Part shown: piece by piece, positions 1 to 11,329 of the stretch
Position numbering within the stretch: the first letter of the stretch is position 1
How the letters are laid out: each line of letters begins with the position of its first letter
From: Uloborus plumipes
Lineage: Eukaryota; Arthropoda; Arachnida; Araneae; Uloboridae
Direction: 5' to 3'
DNA length: 64,000 nt
Assembly (NCBI GenBank): GCA_038373865.1
Contig: JAXGGA010003873.1
Span: 1-64,000, forward strand
The notes under the pieces: generated by a model
Seen by the model: only the letters and a program-made list of their open reading frames with translations
What the model was told of the DNA's origin: nothing
Database searches by the model: none
Translations under genes and position numbers: made by a program

Positions 1-380
1 ACAAACTTACTGAGGTGCATCGATTAATTTCTAACTTTATGTGGGCAGACAATTTAATAAAAATTTATATTCGTTTTCGACCGCAATGTACACACGTTCA
101 TGATTAATAACTCATAATTAGTCTATTTTTAAACGCTAATTACCCAATTATTTTTTAAGTAACATGCTGATTGTTTCGTCATTAAACAGCTTTAGTAAAT
201 GGATAAATAAATCAAATATTACATTTCTCATTAAAGAGCCCTTTTGTTAAAAAGTTTTGCTTTTGTGTCTGTTAGCTAGAAAAACTTATCAAAATTAACA
301 AGTATTTTTACTATCACACTTGGGGAAAAAATTATAGAAAACATAATTACGTTACATAACAGAAAAATGTCAACGAGTAC
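1..380. other. Left edge, no recognisable feature
   Basis: AT-rich sequence with no repeat boundary or coding signal that I can support. If the small minus-strand gene (exons 7889-8083 and 381-431) is real, this is its next intron or its 3' end. Read without splicing at 381, its frame would close at a stop at 370-372. Confidence 0.3.
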
Positions 381-431
381 CTAAAATCCATTTAGTAATA
401 GCTGGAAAAGCAGCTCCTTTGCCGCCAGCTC
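381..431 (-). CDS. Candidate second exon of an unidentified (linker-histone-like?) gene
   Basis: A 51-bp exon candidate on the minus strand. It is preceded by a good acceptor (TTGCTATATTTTCAG) and followed by GTACTC, a weak donor. It starts in phase 1, matching the phase left by the exon at 7889-8083, and the join reads without a stop. It adds about 17 residues, AGGKGAAFPAITKWIL plus part of a Gly. With the end of the previous exon (MVFEAIAAIG) this resembles helices 1 and 2 of the H15 winged helix of linker histones (pattern MVLEAL...G.S..AIK.YI). If unspliced, the frame stops at 370-372 after two more residues. More exons would be expected beyond the left edge. The exon is moderately supported; the family is only an inference. 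Confidence 0.45.
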   Translation of the reverse strand, partial: ELAAKELLFQLLLNGF

Positions 432-951
432 CTGAAAATATAGCAACACTCCATGAGTAAACAAAAATTTAAGATGCATGAGATTTGCATTTCAATTTGC
501 ATGATAAATCAAATTAAGTAATTTCGTTCTTGAAAAAAGTTAAATACAAGTTGCAGTAATCATACTTACAAAAAGAAATCGGAACCATAAAAGAGTAATA
601 CCAAAAAAAAAAAAAGTGCTAATTTAAGTCCCTGTTTATACATCCAAACCACTTCCAATCTTTTTTTTTCATACTGGTAACTTCTGCTCATTAAATCCAT
701 GAAAAAATTTTCAGGTTTCACTTAAATCTATGACACTGGATCAATTAATGCTTCTAAATCAGATTTACAACATGTCCACGTTCAAATCGTGATCTTAAAA
801 AAAAAATTTAGCGTTTTACACTCTTTTTTAAAAAAATTGATGGGAAATCTACTTTTGACATCAACAGATGTGTTGGTTGGTGCATGTTGCGTTTTCGAAC
901 AGAACACTTTTCCAGCAGTTTTTTTTTTTTTTTTTTTTCGAAAGTGATGTA

Positions 952-1098
952 AGATGGCGGATTGCATGGAAGCGGACCACTTCATTTTGAAATAGGTTCT
1001 GCGAGAACGCGCGTCTTCTCTGCTTCGCGCGATCTCGCAGATCCAACCTATTTTCAAATGAAGTGGTCCGCTTCCGCCTACCAGTCAATCCGCCATCT
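952..1098. repeat. Short foldback (hairpin) element
   Basis: The left arm begins AGATGGCGGATTG and runs through a GCGGACCACTTCA stretch. It is repeated in inverse at the right end, which closes with CAATCCGCCATCT. The arms are about 50 bp with small indels, around a CpG-rich loop containing GCGCGCG- and CGATCTCGC-like bases. This is a non-autonomous foldback/MITE lying in the intron of the small gene. A poly-T run precedes it at 919-938. No clear target duplication was found. Confidence 0.7.
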
Positions 1099-1664
1099 CT
1101 CCGCGGTCTTACTGTAGCAGCGTCTATTATCCGGACTAAATTTTGTTAAACATGAAACAAGGAACCCCCCCCCCCCCCCCAAAGCCAAAGTCAATATAAA
1201 TTTCGCATTCACTTGCTACTTTAATTTTTATCAGAAATAAAAACCAATTTACATGGAATTTTAATTATAAACGCAAAATTTCAACGATGAAACAAAATTG
1301 AAGACTAAAAACATCTGTTAAATGTGAAACGGATACAAAGACAGATCTTTGTTTTCCCACAGATATTCGGCATTCGCTAGTCCAGCTAATCAGATCGGAA
1401 ATTCAGCGTAAATAGCTTTAATAGTTATTTAACAAATTTGGAATTCCAGTTAATATCCTTGTAGTTTTCAACTTGACAAAAATCAGTGGCATACCCCAGG
1501 GGGTTGCAAAAAAAAAAAAAATTTGCTTTATTATTACAGACAGCGGTACTGAGTTTCAAAATCAGCAGAAATGCTCAAATCTAAAATTGAAGGATAGATT
1601 CAAAATGGGTGGTTGGGAAATAGGGCTAGATTTTACAATGTGCTTTTCATAAAATGTACACATG
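1099..1664. other. Intronic/intergenic sequence, nothing recognised
   Basis: AT-rich DNA with a C homopolymer near 1166-1180 and an A run near 1508-1521. No coding or transposon border is seen. Confidence 0.3.
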
Positions 1665-2547
1665 CTTTAGATCAGGGGTTCCCAAATTTTTGTTCCGTGG
1701 ATCCCTTGCCAAGTTTTTCAGTTTCTTGTAGACCCTCTTCCTAGGGGTCGTTCCAAAACTAAGTCAGGTACTGAAATAATAGAACTAAAGCATTCTAAAG
1801 CCGCGAATTAGATGGTGAAGTTCTATTATAGATGTCCTAAAATAACCAGATGAAAGCAAAATGTGTGTAAATATAACAAGATGAATCAGAAGTTTCCCCA
1901 ACAGTATGAGAGCTCTTTATATTTTTTAAACAATCTAAAACTTCTTAAATACCTGAAAACATTTTTTAAAATTTATTTTGACAGCTCAACTTTAGAGGAA
2001 AAAATTAAAATTGAAAGAAAACAGATGAAGAGAGAAACTTATTTATTCATATTTTTATAATAATGGCACAAAACTTAAACCAGGTACATATCTTCTTACA
2101 TATAGAATAGGTGTACTAGGAAATAAATGTTTTTAGTGGAGATGGGTGAATTTGGTGTATCGACAGCAAATTTTCAACATTTGGCTTCAAATTTGTGAGA
2201 TATAACTTTAAATCTCCCCGATTAGGGACTGTCAGTCTGTTTCTGATTTTTGTAAGAAAATTGGTGCCTGAACTGAAATTTGTACGAGGTATGAAGATGT
2301 AAAAGCTTACAAAAAGTTTCTTGCGATATTCCAAAGGTGCGATAAGATAGATATGTTTTTTTGAAGACAGAATATTGATACCTTTTCCTAAACTCTACCC
2401 TAAGTACTTCATTAGTGCTTATTCCAACCAGCTCTTGTAAAATTTCGATTCTTCAATGTCATCAAAAAGATTGATAATCCACTATGACGTCAACGTAAAA
2501 AAGTTTTTGAAAAAATAATAGAAACCTTGTCGAGCATGATCCTCTTA

Positions 2548-4876
2548 CAGGGTGGCCACAGGAAGAACAAAATCTTTTTCCCTGACTTTTCCCTGATTTC
2601 TTCCTGTCCAACTAAAATTTTCCCTGATTTCTCGTACGGTGCATTTGTCATCCTCCTGTAGCTCAATTTCTTCTCTTAATTGATACTTGGAAATTTCTGG
2701 CTATTTGAACTACTTCAGGCATTAATTATTCATTTTTCTAAAACGAGCAACAATAACAAGAAATGCATTTGAAACTGCTAATTTGTTAACAAAAAATGAA
2801 GTTACATGGTTGGTTTGATTTATTTAATAACATTAAAAAAGTCATTAACAAAAGGAATGTTTTTCAAATTTAAAATCAGTTTACCAAACTTCGAACATCT
2901 CCAAAGAGAGCCTAAAAACTTTTTTTCAGTTTTTAAAAACTTTTGAGGAACATCTTTCACTGCTACTCTTCCCTCTAACTTCACAAAAGATAGAATTAAA
3001 CTTTCAAGACTGCACAAAATCTCCCCAGCCTTAAGACATCTAGAGATGATTTAAAAGTTTTTAATATGTCGGCTATGAAAAATTTTCAAGAGAAAAGGCC
3101 CAAACCTTTTCCTCCAAGTTCACCAAAGGTGGCCAATTTGTATAAGCCATACTATTTCTTCACCAAACAATCCCTAAAAGATTTAAGTCTTCAATTTTAA
3201 GTCAAATTATTTTGGGCAGAGAGGGCCCAAATCCTCCCTCCTTAAGTTAATGAAAGAAGACCATAAAATAGTGTTTTTTACATACTTGAGCTTCGGAAGT
3301 TTTTCAATGGTTCATTACCCCCAACACCTAACTTAAAATAAGGCTTTTAAATCATCAATTTTGAAATACATTCATGGGGAGAATGCCTGAAATCTCCTAC
3401 TATCGCTAAAGATGGCCCAAATCAGCATTTTAAAGCCTCCAGTTCAAATATTTTTTTCTAAACAGACACCCGGATTTCCAAAATTTACATCACCAAACAC
3501 AACTAAAAGCTTTAAACTTTCAATTTTGAAAAGTTTTTGGGTGAGAGCCTCAAAATTCCCTCTGCTTGAGCTACACGAAGATAGCTTAGAGTTCTTAATA
3601 ATTCAGCTTCCAAACATTTTTTAGAAAGAACCCCCCTAAACCCTTCCCTAAATTCATCAGATAGTTTAAATTTGGGTTTTTAACGTTTCAGTTTCGAAAT
3701 TTTTTTTAGGAAAAGCCTTCACCCCTATCTTTGTAGCCCCCAAAACAACGTTAAAATTTTAAGACTGCAACTACAAAAAATTAAAAAAAATTAGAAGGTA
3801 TCAAAAGAATACCCTTTCTTTTAAGTCACGAAAAGATAGCTCACTGATAAGTTCAAGCAAATCCAGCTGCAAAAATTTCCAGTACAACCAAAGAACCTTA
3901 TGCTGATGAAAGATGGCCTATACTGGCATGCTAAGCGCAAAAGTGGTATCTACAGTCGAGCTCAAACTGAGATAAAACTCTTGAAAGTTTTGCGCCACCA
4001 TGTATTTGTTTCAGATGTTACTTTTTCAGAATTTTTTTAAAAATATTTCCCATTCTCAAATGATCATATAATATTGTATTCAGGTAAAATACGTCCCAAA
4101 GAGACACTTGGTGGTGATAACTCAATTTCGTTTAAAAGTGTAGATACCACTTTTGTGCTTAGCATGGCAGTATAGTTGCATCTTTAAAACTCCAGTTTTG
4201 GATTTTTCCAACAAAAAGTCTCTCCTCCCTTTACTTAGACATTGCCTAAGACACCACACAAAAGATTTAAGATTTCAGTTTTGAAAATTTCGTAGAGAGA
4301 TTTTCCCCTCTCTTTAATTCACACAAAGGTAGCCTGAAACAGAGTTCTTAATTTCCCTCTTTTTAAGTTTTTCAAAAGTAGCCTAAAATTTAGCTTTTAA
4401 TGCTTTGGAGTTCATTTTTTCAATTTGGATTACAACAGTCGAAACCCTTCTCCTAAGTTCGACAAAGATTGCTTAAATTTTGCTTTTTTAAGACTGTAGT
4501 TTTGTAATTTTATCAAAAAAAAAAAAAAAAGCCACTCCTCCAACCACTAGTGTTACATCACTAAAAACAGCCTGAATTTTTCAGGCTTCAACATTTCTCA
4601 AATTATTCCAAGGAAGAAATCCCAAACCTCCCATTCCCTTTAACTCTCTATATTTAAAAAAACGACGGTTTTGGAAATTTTTCTAGTAAGTGTCAGAGAT
4701 GTCCTTAGATTATCAAAGATGTAATCGTTTTCAATACTTTAGTGTTGAAAAATTACGGACTGAAGTTCTGATTTAATTTTCCCTGATTTGTTCCCAAATT
4801 CCCTGATTTTTCCAGAATTTTCAAAATCCCTGATAATTCCAGGTTTTCCCTGTTTTCCAGGTCTGTGGCCACCCTG
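2548..4876. mobile_element. Non-autonomous DNA transposon with CAGGGTGGCCACAG inverted ends
   Basis: Ends are exact inverted copies: CAGGGTGGCCACAG at 2548-2561 and its reverse complement at 4863-4876. Just inside both ends are repeated TTTCCCTGA motifs (left near 2578-2625, right near 4780-4855), which look like subterminal transposase-binding repeats. There is no reading frame of useful length. The interior is a degenerate array of A/T-rich segments built around AAGATAGCC/AAAATTT-like phrases. It sits inside the hAT element 1673-5151 and itself contains a foldback. The target duplication could not be fixed and the superfamily is not assigned. Confidence 0.75.
3909..4187. repeat. Foldback MITE nested in the transposon
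   Basis: An inverted repeat of about 50 bp per arm. The left arm carries CTATACTG.CATGCTAAGC then AAAAGTGGTATCTACA; the right arm is its inverse (TGTAGATACCACTTTT then GCTTAGCATG). Homology starts at AAAGATG on the left and ends at CATCTTT on the right. The loop is about 180 bp. This is the innermost layer of a three-layer nest. Confidence 0.7.
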
Positions 4877-5186
4877 TTTTAACATCTAGTGTACATCGAA
4901 GTGAAAAGTAATTAATAAAAGTTCTCATCATTTTCTTCATACAACTGTGTAAATAATTTACAGCGTTAAGTAATATTACGAATTCTGTTTATAGCATTTA
5001 TTATACAAATTGTAGCGATTGATGCAGGCTGCTGCTCAGATTTTCTGCTAATGATCCAGGCTCGTGGACCCCTATTTGTATTTCGTGGACCCCGAACTCT
5101 TCATTTATATGGACCCCTGGGGGTCCACGTGGACCACTTAGGAAACCACTGCTTTAGATGTTTTTTGATGAAAAATACGGAACAAA

Positions 5187-6788
5187 TCTGACATACCCCC
5201 CTCTTGGCGACTTTTTCCTGTTGGCGCCAAAAAATCATCGCCAAGACTTCGATGTACGACAAAAAACATCGTACAACATTCTTAGCGATGCTCTTTTGGC
5301 ACCAACAGAAAAATTCATATTGACATAAAAAATGTAAAACACTATTATAGTCGAAAAGGAAATATCAAAAATCCTCAATTTCAACAAATGAAGAATACAA
5401 ACGTTTTTCAGATAACAGTGATTTCTCACATGTATACGAAAGTCAGCACAGTAAAAAATCCCACTCAATACTATACTGCAAAGTTATTGCAAATATACGC
5501 TTCAAAATCAACAAAACAACCCAACAAAAACATCTATGGTTCATAATAAAACAACGTACTACAACTGCATGAAATGCAGCGAATAAGCGCTGCAATAATA
5601 CTACTGTATAGATACATTTGCAGAAAAATAACACTATTTGTTTTTTAAAGTAGCAAAGATTCCTTATTTCTATAGTAGCATAGTAAATAAAAACTAGCCA
5701 ACAACAAAATCAATAACTTTTCAAACATATGTCGCACTAAAGGATTTTGTCAATGTAAAGTCAAAACAATTTGAAAAGTTCCTCAAATTTCGATATATGA
5801 ATAGTAAAAACGTCTCCTAAGTACGTCGCAAACAACCATCAATTAATTTTCTATCATGTTTCAAAATTGCTTATAAAATTTTCCATAAAATGACGCTTCA
5901 TATTTTTCAAAAGTACCAGAGGTGGCTTATTTTAGTTATTCAGTACATAAAATTAACGCTTTTATAAATAAAAACGCTATAAAAATATTATTAAACTACA
6001 GAAAAGTATTTTTCCATATGTTGATAAGGAAATAAATAAGTAGCATAAAGTACGGGGTTTCGTTCAATTTGCAAGATTTAAGTAAAAATGAACCTCAATA
6101 TTTCATCTTTCATGTTATCAATTTTTGAACAAAACAGTCAAATATGAACTCACCTTCGTATTGCTTAGGATGTGCCGATACAACAGATGACAACTGCTAA
6201 TTACGACACATACTGACACAACACTAAATAGTTCATCTCCCTACTTCCAAAGCACAAAGATTTCACTTCCAACAGCACATAACAGCGAAAATGCCGCTAA
6301 TCGAGCACTCAAAAAATGGCGCACTTTCTAACAGTTGTTAACACACCTCATTCACTTAACACTTGCAAACACTCATATTTTCTTAGGCTACAACACACAA
6401 TAGCGAAAATACCACTAATCTAGCACTAAAAAAAATGGCGCGCTTTCTAACATTTGTTAACACCCACCATTCACTTAACACTTGCAAACACTCATATTTT
6501 TTTAGGCGCTAATACGGATAGACAACTACTGTAAATAGTTTTGAAAAAAAAAAAAAAAACAGTAATACGTTTTTTCTTTAGATACAAAGCGAAAATAATA
6601 AAAAGCAACACTCCTTCCATTTTTCCGCACCACAACACAAACAAGTTAAAATGACGTAGTTGAAGGGTTGCCAGTACCATAGCTCATTCCAAATCATCCA
6701 ATAACGTCATCATTGTACCATACACAAAAATGTATCGCCGTATGATTGGCGATTTTTTTCAAATATCGCCAAGGGGGGATAAGTTAGA
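5187..6788. mobile_element. DNA transposon with CCCCCC..TTGGCGA inverted ends
   Basis: Left end TACCCCCCTCTTGGCGA and right end TCGCCAAGGGGGGATA are inverted copies that differ by a 2-bp indel. The similarity extends outward to TCTGAC / GTTAGA, so the borders are approximate. A second TTGGCG/CGCCAA pair lies just inside each end. There is no transposase frame. The element contains a 118-bp tandem duplication at 6285-6520. No TSD was identified and the superfamily is unassigned. Confidence 0.65.
6285..6520. repeat. Two-copy tandem repeat, period 118 bp
   Basis: The unit begins GCGAAAATRCC at 6285 and again at 6403. It contains AAATGGCGCRCTTTCTAACA and CATTCACTTAACACTTGCAA in both copies, with a handful of substitutions. 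It lies near the right end of element 5187-6788 and may be part of its subterminal region. Confidence 0.75.
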
Positions 6789-6854
6789 GGAGCACCCTAT
6801 TTTGTTATCGTGAAAACGTAAAGGAAGTAATGTTGAGTTACCTAGGGTCTAAAA

Positions 6855-7547
6855 CAAGGGTTCTCAACCTTTTTGGTGCATGGCCCCCTTTTCAGTGTTC
6901 TATGTAGCCGTGGCCCCCCACCATAAGTCCGTATGGTGTGTAAATATTCACTGTTAACATAATTGCAAAAATACATTTGTTATTTATATATACATGAATA
7001 CTAGATGCAATTTATTTTCAACGTTAATTACAGATGTATTCATAAATATTTAATGTGAACCTGGTGCAATTTTGCCAAATTCTCTATATTAGGGGCAAAA
7101 TTAGTTAAAGCTAGCCGTAAATCACCTCTTGACAATATCCAATCTATTCCGGAAGAACGTGATCTTTTTAATTTATATCGCCTTGAAATGGGTTCATTAC
7201 CCATTCCAGGAATTCCATGTCTAATAAGTCGTTAAATCTCAACTTCATACCCTCCTCCTCCTATAACTGCTTGCAATGTTATGCACACAAAAACATCGTT
7301 TTCTTCCTCTCATCGTTAGAGCGATTTATGAGTTATTGAAAAGTATGAGAAAAAGTAATGCGTATTTTTTATGGTATTTTCCCTTCTCATTTTGTACTCA
7401 GTATCAACAAATATTAATTCCAAACTCTTAAACGATGCTTTTATAATTATCGTTAAAAATATCTCGTGGCCCCTTTTGATTTCTCGTGGCGCCCCAGACT
7501 TTTCCGTGGCCCCCTGGGGACCACATGGCCTCCGTTTAGAAACCCTG
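6855..7547. mobile_element. hAT-type MITE
   Basis: Ends CAAGGGTTCTCAACC and, inward from the right, CAGGGTTTCTAAACG are flanked by a perfect 8-bp duplication GTCTAAAA at 6847-6854 and 7548-7555. Subterminal GTGGCCCCC motifs lie at both ends (near 6892-6920 and 7465-7525). It is 693 bp with no transposase, and its ends are related to 1673-5151 and 53680-55399. Confidence 0.88.
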
Positions 7548-7555
7548 GTCTAAAA

Positions 7556-7888
7556 GACAGTTCAAATAAGATATAATTATAATTTTATCTTTTTCGTATA
7601 TATACTCGCAATGACTGTTTCATAGAGTTTGGTTTTGATAGTGTGAATGTTTGTTTAGATATGGTCTATCATTATTAAATGATATTCACTTTTGTAGTTT
7701 TTGATACTTAAAAAATTCAACAATTGAACAGCTTAAATCGAAGAAGGAAGATGAAATACTTATGCATTTGTTTAGTGTTCACCAACTGTTAATTCTAGAA
7801 ATTGCGTCATTTTTCCCAATGATGATGTGGCCGTGTCCCCCAAATTAAATTTCTAGATACGCCATTAACAACAACAAAGAAAACTTAC
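7556..7888. other. Intron flank of the small gene
   Basis: AT-rich, no repeat border seen. It ends at the splice donor of the exon at 7889-8083. Confidence 0.3.
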
Positions 7889-8083
7889 CTATGGCAGCAA
7901 TGGCTTCAAATACCATTTTATCTTTTGGTTTGTTTTTTGGAGCGGTAAAATTTAAAATACGGGTTCGCATCTCCACAGTAACTTTTGGCGTTTCCTGTAT
8001 ACCTTCAGTTCCAATTGTCACTGGCCAAGGAGCACGAAAGGAAGTTTCACTTTTCATTTTTTGCGATCCTACTTTTGCCAAAT
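7889..8083 (-). CDS. Candidate first coding exon of an unidentified (linker-histone-like?) gene
   Basis: A 195-bp minus-strand exon. It is preceded by TTTGATTTGAAATAG (acceptor) and followed by a consensus donor, GTAAGT. A likely start codon lies at 8057-8055 with an A at -3, and there is an in-frame stop just upstream of the acceptor. The frame reads MKSETSFRAPWPVTIGTEG... and ends ...KPKDKMVFEAIAAI plus one base, giving about 60 residues with balanced composition unlike random AT-rich frames. The next exon in phase is 381-431. The basic stretch PKNKPKDK followed by MVFEAIAAIG and GKGAAFPAITKWI resembles the N-terminal tail and first helices of an H15 linker-histone fold. This is a weak resemblance and I do not name the gene. 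Transposons fill the intron. Confidence 0.55.
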
Positions 8084-8767
8084 CTATTTCAAATCAAACA
8101 AGAGTTGTGTCAGAAACGAAACAGAAACTAATGATAATTTCATCAATATGAATCATTAAGTAAGACAATTCGGTCAGTCGCGCGTACCGGGTAGCCGGAA
8201 TACCGGGAAAATACCCGTTGCGCCGACGTCTTATCCAGTGATTTAAATCCCCTGTTTTCAGACCCCTCACTGAAAACAATACCTTTTTGTCATTTCATAT
8301 TATTGGCTGGTTTCCTTAAACATGTGGCTACACTCCTAATAAACTTTTGAATCTTTCTTTTCCCGGTCAGTCCAGCCGGTAACGTCTAAAGTTTGTTATG
8401 TTGTAGATTTATAGTGCAGTTTTCAATTCTGAGTACAACGATTTTTTTTTAAGTATGTTTCCTTTCCTTTAGCTGGTTTTTATTTTACGAAAACTATTTT
8501 TAATTGACAAAATTGGTATCTTCAAAGATAAGATTAGAGGGAAGTTACCTACTTTTTTTACTACCAGAAACGCCCAGCATTTTATTTATAGATCTATTAT
8601 TTCAACTAAAAAATACTGTAAGTGAATAAAACTTCATCTTTACTCTATTTGTGAAGTATAAAATGTAATTTTAAAAGATTTTTCAAAAATTTTCATTTCA
8701 AAATTATTTAGGCATTAACATGTTAAGGAGCCATTATTTATAGGATTTTTTTTTTTTCATAACATTT
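8084..8767. other. Region upstream of the small-gene exon
   Basis: Contains a CpG-bearing stretch near 8175-8235 (GCGCGTACCGGGTAGCCGG) that may be part of a repeat or of an untranslated leader. Nothing else is recognised. Confidence 0.3.
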
Positions 8768-9016
8768 GAAGGGTCAGGGGGAAAAACCACGGTAGTCCAC
8801 TTTTTGTTGAATTTAAACTGATGCTACCACCTGTTAGAAAAATAAGTGTAATTTCGTTTAGTATATGCAATATTCGTGAAAAAACACTGTAGTCCATGTA
8901 TTATTGTCATTTTAGAACAAGTATACTGGGGAAGTTTATGAGTTCGTAAAGTTTAAATTTCGTTTTTCTCAAAATGAATCAAATTTGACTACCGTGGTTT
9001 TCCCCCCTGACCCTTC
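8768..9016. mobile_element. MITE with GAAGGGTCAGGGGG inverted ends
   Basis: A 249-bp element. The left end, GAAGGGTCAGGGGG followed by AAAACCACGGTAGT, is mirrored at the right by ACTACCGTGGTTTT followed by CCCCCTGACCCTTC. A possible 4-bp duplication ATTT flanks both sides (8764-8767, 9017-9020). No coding capacity. The family is not assigned. Confidence 0.75.
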
Positions 9017-9273
9017 ATTTTCTTTTAGATTATTACTAAACATAGCGCATGCGAATAACCGTTCTCAGTGACGCACCACTCTCCTTTGGCAAGCAGCATT
9101 GGGGTTTTGAGCAGCATTAATACTTGAGCGTAGCAGTAAATAAATTCAGGAGAGAGGCTATGGCGCTGCGTCAACCCCGCCCCCCCTCCTCCACCGGAAC
9201 TCAATGTTGTTTTTGGAACAATCTCTATTAAGTTCGGGGGGGGGGGGCTGTATAATAAGCTCTGTGCTCCAAT

Positions 9274-9426
9274 CAGTGGCGTAAATAGCAGCCTTTCCGG
9301 AAAGGGGGAGGGGGCGCACGAAGCTTGAGGGTGCACGATTCAGAAAAATAGCCTTTGAGATACGGAAATTTTTTTATAAATAGGGGGTGGGGGGGGGTGG
9401 CGCACCTAATTCTGTCTACGTTACTG
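9274..9426. mobile_element. Possible short MITE (CAGTGGCGTA type)
   Basis: CAGTGGCGTAAATAG at the left and CTGTCTACGTTACTG at the right are imperfect inverted repeats around a G-rich 150-bp core. No clear TSD. The G-rich tract just outside (9237-9248) is a homopolymer. Confidence 0.4.
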
Positions 9427-10329
9427 ACTTCATGGTCTATAATTGCGTTCTTAAGAGTTATTTTTGAGAACATTCCGGAACCAATTGCCGCCCTTTAATT
9501 TGATTAAATGTAGCCAACCAATTGGGATTTCAGGAAAGAAAATGAGGTCCTGCTTCCCTTTTCCACATACTGAAAGATTGCCTAAAAAGGCGTTTTTAGG
9601 ACTTAAAATAAAAAAAAGTCCTTATAACTTAATAACTTACTATTCTGTACTTCAAGGTTTAAATTTCGGAAAGTACCCCTCCTCCAATCATTTATTAAAA
9701 TGTTTTTAAATTTCAACTTCGAAATTATCGTGAAAGTCCCCAAAACCAAACTCTTTCTATTGTTTTCAAAAATAGGCTATAATAGCGTTTTTGTTACCTC
9801 AATTTTCAAAAAATGTCCGATAGAGACAACAACTGTGTGTCATAAGACTATTCATTTTTGAAAACCTGGAGAGCTATCACGATCTAATTTCTAAAAATAT
9901 ATTGCAGTAAAATTCATAAGTGCTACGATTTTTAAAATTGCAAAAGAGCTCAAGGTTCGGTTTTTACAATTTAAAATGTTCAGTCTTTTAAATTTAAATA
10001 GCTTAGATTTAATTAAGCAATATAGCAGAAATAAAAAAAAGATGAACTTTAAGCCAAAGCTTTAAACATTAAATTCTGGGATTTGTACCAATTCACACTG
10101 ATTTAACTAAAGAAATCTTCAAACGCGAAAAACAACTTTCATTTGTATTAAAAAAAAGGATAGGGGGGGAGGGGGAGTCAAGCAAGTGAAATTGTAAAAA
10201 AGTATTCATCGCGCCTAAATGCCCAGCATTTTTTCAAAATCAAATTTTATCAACGTAAAAATGACACATAAACCTTTATAAACACAAACATAAGAAATCT
10301 ATAATTACTTTTTATAAACTAAGTCTTAC
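9427..10329. other. Unannotated AT-rich stretch
   Basis: No repeat border or coding signal that I can support. It includes a short A-then-G-rich tract near 10150-10172. Confidence 0.3.
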
Positions 10330-10560
10330 CTTTTATGAATTTCTTCACGTCTTAACTAAAAGATGGAAATTAATTTATCAGTTCACATTTGCTAAGTCGG
10401 ACAACTTATTGAGTAATATTAATCTGTAATTCAATTGTTCACTCAGGATCTCGATCTTTGTTGGACAGTATTAACTTGTTCTGCCACTACATCGAATAAA
10501 ATTCTTCGTTGGCTAAACGGCGACTACAACGAGATAAGCGCAGAAGGAAACAGAAAAACG
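10330..10560 (-). other. Speculative 5' untranslated exon/promoter of the small gene
   Basis: A minus-strand donor with strong consensus (AAAG then GTAAGACTT) lies at 10321-10330, next to a stretch with unusual CpG content for this window (10440-10560). It is upstream of the exon at 7889-8083 on the same strand, so it could be a leader exon and start region. There is no open frame and no direct proof. An accidental donor is equally possible. Confidence 0.2.
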
Positions 10561-11329
10561 CATTTCGCACACTGCCTTGGATGTTAAATTGAAAATTCAA
10601 TTCAGTTTAAATAATAAAATTAACAAATGTGGAAATGAAAAAAAATAAATAAAGTGAAAAAAGTAAAAACTTTTCTCGTTCTCTGACCAATTGAACGATT
10701 TTCAGCCAAGTTATTACTCCGCATTTTTGACCGTTACTTTGCATAAATTATAGTGTGCCTCTTCTTCAGATTTTTTATTCATTCTCAGATCAAACACTTT
10801 ACTAGTTCCTGCGTTTACATTAGCTTTTGTAGTTTTCGCAGCAGTTTATAACCATCGAGATGTCTTCATAAGATGGAAATTAGCGAGTGGAAATGACAGG
10901 AGCTTTTTTGCTGGCGTGAACTATCTTTTTTGGAAAAACGGGAGGCAACAATTAATTGGTTTTGAATGGTACTTCACACAAAAATGAGTGATTTCATTTT
11001 AAAATTGCCGTAAAATAAATCAGGTTGTTCAAATATCGAAATTGAGTAATATTCTTGGAAGGTTTTAAGGTGAAATGATATTGATGAAAGTTTACCCTTT
11101 TGCTTGACTTGAGTGGTGGAAAATGCGTTTTTCTTGAAGTAAATTTTAAAGGAAGTCAATTTTTTAAAATCTTTGACAGAATTTTTATGTCAAAAAATAG
11201 GGCCGAACTTCTGAATTTTCGTAAAAAAAACGGTTTTGTAATTTTTTTTACTCAACAAAATATTGATACTCAACAAAAAGGGTTATGTGCAAGGTCTAAC
11301 CTTAATCCTTACATCAGGCCGGAGTTAGA

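Larger units (their letters stand above)
1673..5151. mobile_element. hAT-type DNA transposon (non-autonomous), interrupted by nested insertions
   Basis: Terminal inverted repeats CAGGGGTTCCCAAA (left) and CAGTGGTTTCCTAAG (read inward from the right) are flanked by a perfect 8-bp duplication CTTTAGAT at 1665-1672 and 5152-5159. An 8-bp TSD and CAG-starting ends are typical of hAT elements. Both ends carry GTGGACCC-type subterminal bases. No transposase reading frame remains. The element is about 3.5 kb, but about 2.3 kb of that is a second transposon (2548-4876) inserted into it. Its ends resemble those of 6855-7547 and 53680-55399, so the three probably used related transposases. Confidence 0.85.

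Noticed and set aside
5235..5634. Two minus-strand frames of 63-77 residues
   Set aside because: Inside the non-autonomous element 5187-6788; no transposase motif visible.
9025..9473. Two overlapping minus-strand frames of 66-103 residues with Pro runs
   Set aside because: Created by G/C homopolymers and a MITE; low complexity and no splice context.
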